A stretch of 64,000 nucleotides of DNA, taken from Ignelater luminosus (taxonomy: Eukaryota; Arthropoda; Insecta; Coleoptera; Elateridae). The notes beneath the pieces were generated by a model. The model saw only the letters and a list, made by a program, of their open reading frames with translations, did not search any database and was not told where the DNA came from. Every line of letters begins with the position of its first letter. The stretch's first letter is position 1. Shown in pieces: positions 63,021 through 64,000 of the stretch. Location: positions 150,061 through 214,060 of the forward strand of contig VTPC01003590.1 in assembly GCA_011009095.1 (NCBI GenBank), written 5' to 3'. A program made the position numbers and the translations under genes.

Positions 63021-64000
63021 TGCAGGCCTCTGTCGTTTTATTTAAATTTTAATCAGGACTTTTAATATGACTCTAATCTGACTCAGAAATATCATTGCAT
63101 CTTCATACGAGTCTCTTTCGTACTGTTTAATACTATGAAGATCAATTATATCATAGGTTACTGTTTTTTACACTTCATAGCTAATTTTAATCTCAATAAA
63201 GCAGATAATGTATCCAAGCGTTGCATTTTTGCTTTAATGTCTGTCACATGAAAACATGCTCGACATTAGCGTTTCCACGTGGAAAGCTTAAAATCGCGAA
63301 AGTTAAGTTACTGATATTCTTAAACAATAATTCATTATTAAAGTTCTTTAGCCCTCTAAAGCTCTTGGGAAGTTATAGCAAATGCCAAAAAGGTCTTAAC
63401 TTCATTGATAGAAATTTCGCCAAAATGTATACTCCGTTCATGATGATTCTGGATCGTAACAAGCTATGGTTTCAGTTTGTTAGGTTGGAAGTGTTTTCTT
63501 TTTTTAAAAAAAAATGTACCCGCGGCTACATTTGGTGCTGTTGCACGATCAAAAATTTTGCATAAATGTTTAGTAGCGATTAGTTTTATTTTTTTAAAAA
63601 GAAATCAAGTCCAACAATATAGAATTCAATATTATAAGATGCTGCTGCTGCAGTAGTTGCTAGCACATTATTAATAAAAATTAAAAAAAAAAGGTAAATT
63701 TGGTCAAGAAAGTGGTTACAGAGATGCGAGCAAGACAGAGATGTACTAAATACCTTGAATGAAGAACGTTCCGACGACCTTCAACTTGTCAAATTTTAAA
63801 TGCAGTTTTGACGTCAAATGTGTTTTATGCAACGATGTCAAATTTCAATAACAAAATTGTAGTCAATTTTGACGTCAAATTTACCACCGTGTCAAACGGC
63901 CCTAACAATATGTTTTACTGTTGTGTCATGTAATTTCTATCATCAGATCAGAAATACGTGTACAATATGCAGTAGCAAGGCATTTTTAAAATTACTTTTT
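63021..64000. repeat. Right edge: unrecognised sequence and partial fold-back relative
   Basis: A 114-codon plus-strand frame at 63221-63565 is Lys/Phe/Cys-rich and not recognised. From about 63775, 'tttgacgtcaaat' repeats occur three times. From 63925 the sequence ('tgtaatttctatcatcagat', 'cagaaata', 'acaatatgcagtagcaaggca') matches 45195-45270 of the second fold-back element ('gtaatttgtatcatcagatc', 'caatacgcaacagcaagat'). The copy is cut by the window end. Confidence 0.5.

Noticed and set aside
63221-63565. 114-codon plus-strand frame near the right edge
   Set aside because: Lys/Phe/Cys-biased, no recognisable motif, no splice or promoter context; left as unsupported.

Overview
The window is animal nuclear DNA, most likely from an insect. 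It is AT-rich and gene-poor. The genes have short GT-AG introns, and the spaces between them are full of decayed mariner, hAT, copia and LINE copies of types common in insect genomes. I see no bacterial operons, no CRISPR array and no rRNA or tRNA gene that I can support. The species cannot be named from the sequence alone.

Six host genes can be modelled with confidence, and every one closes into a single reading frame when its exons are joined. They are INCENP (minus strand, 5 coding exons from 34930 down to 5812, 808 aa); a RUSF1/C16orf58-like DUF647 protein (plus, 35543-37408, 8 exons, 489 aa); RWDD4 (minus, 38903-37784, 4 exons, 196 aa); an Mpv17/PMP22-family membrane protein (minus, 48609-47911, 3 exons, 192 aa); neuferricin/CYB5D2 (plus, 53430-54349, 4 exons, 250 aa); and cytosolic-type NADP isocitrate dehydrogenase (plus, 59857-61138, 2 coding exons, 408 aa). 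INCENP and RUSF1 are head to head across about 0.6 kb. RUSF1 and RWDD4 are tail to tail across about 0.4 kb. No shared pathway links the six genes; they look like ordinary housekeeping neighbours.

Layout: 1-5700 is intergenic with a mariner deletion derivative and a five-unit tandem repeat. INCENP covers 5.8-34.9 kb, mostly as two large introns. Intron 3 (6779-23433) holds a Harbinger-like MITE, a CXC-domain relic, a copia-type element, two YqaJ-family relics, a nearly whole mariner, a LINE fragment, a hAT MITE with an exact 8-bp target duplication and a nearly full-length CR1/Jockey-like LINE. Intron 1 (24935-34840) holds another LINE, a gag-like relic, a terminal-inverted-repeat element and a mariner relic. 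The RUSF1 and RWDD4 pair follows at 35.5-38.9 kb. The stretch 38.9-47.9 kb is intergenic with two large fold-back elements and an unrecognised candidate gene. The stretch 48.6-64 kb holds neuferricin and IDH among a two-copy GC-rich repeat, collagen-like minisatellites and other inverted repeats.

I did not find a convincing undescribed biological system. The best leads are the paired YqaJ-type relics with a shared 3-prime repeat, the two-copy GC-rich element, the fold-back elements, the unrecognised gene near 43 kb, and the unusual residues and missing peroxisomal signal in IDH.
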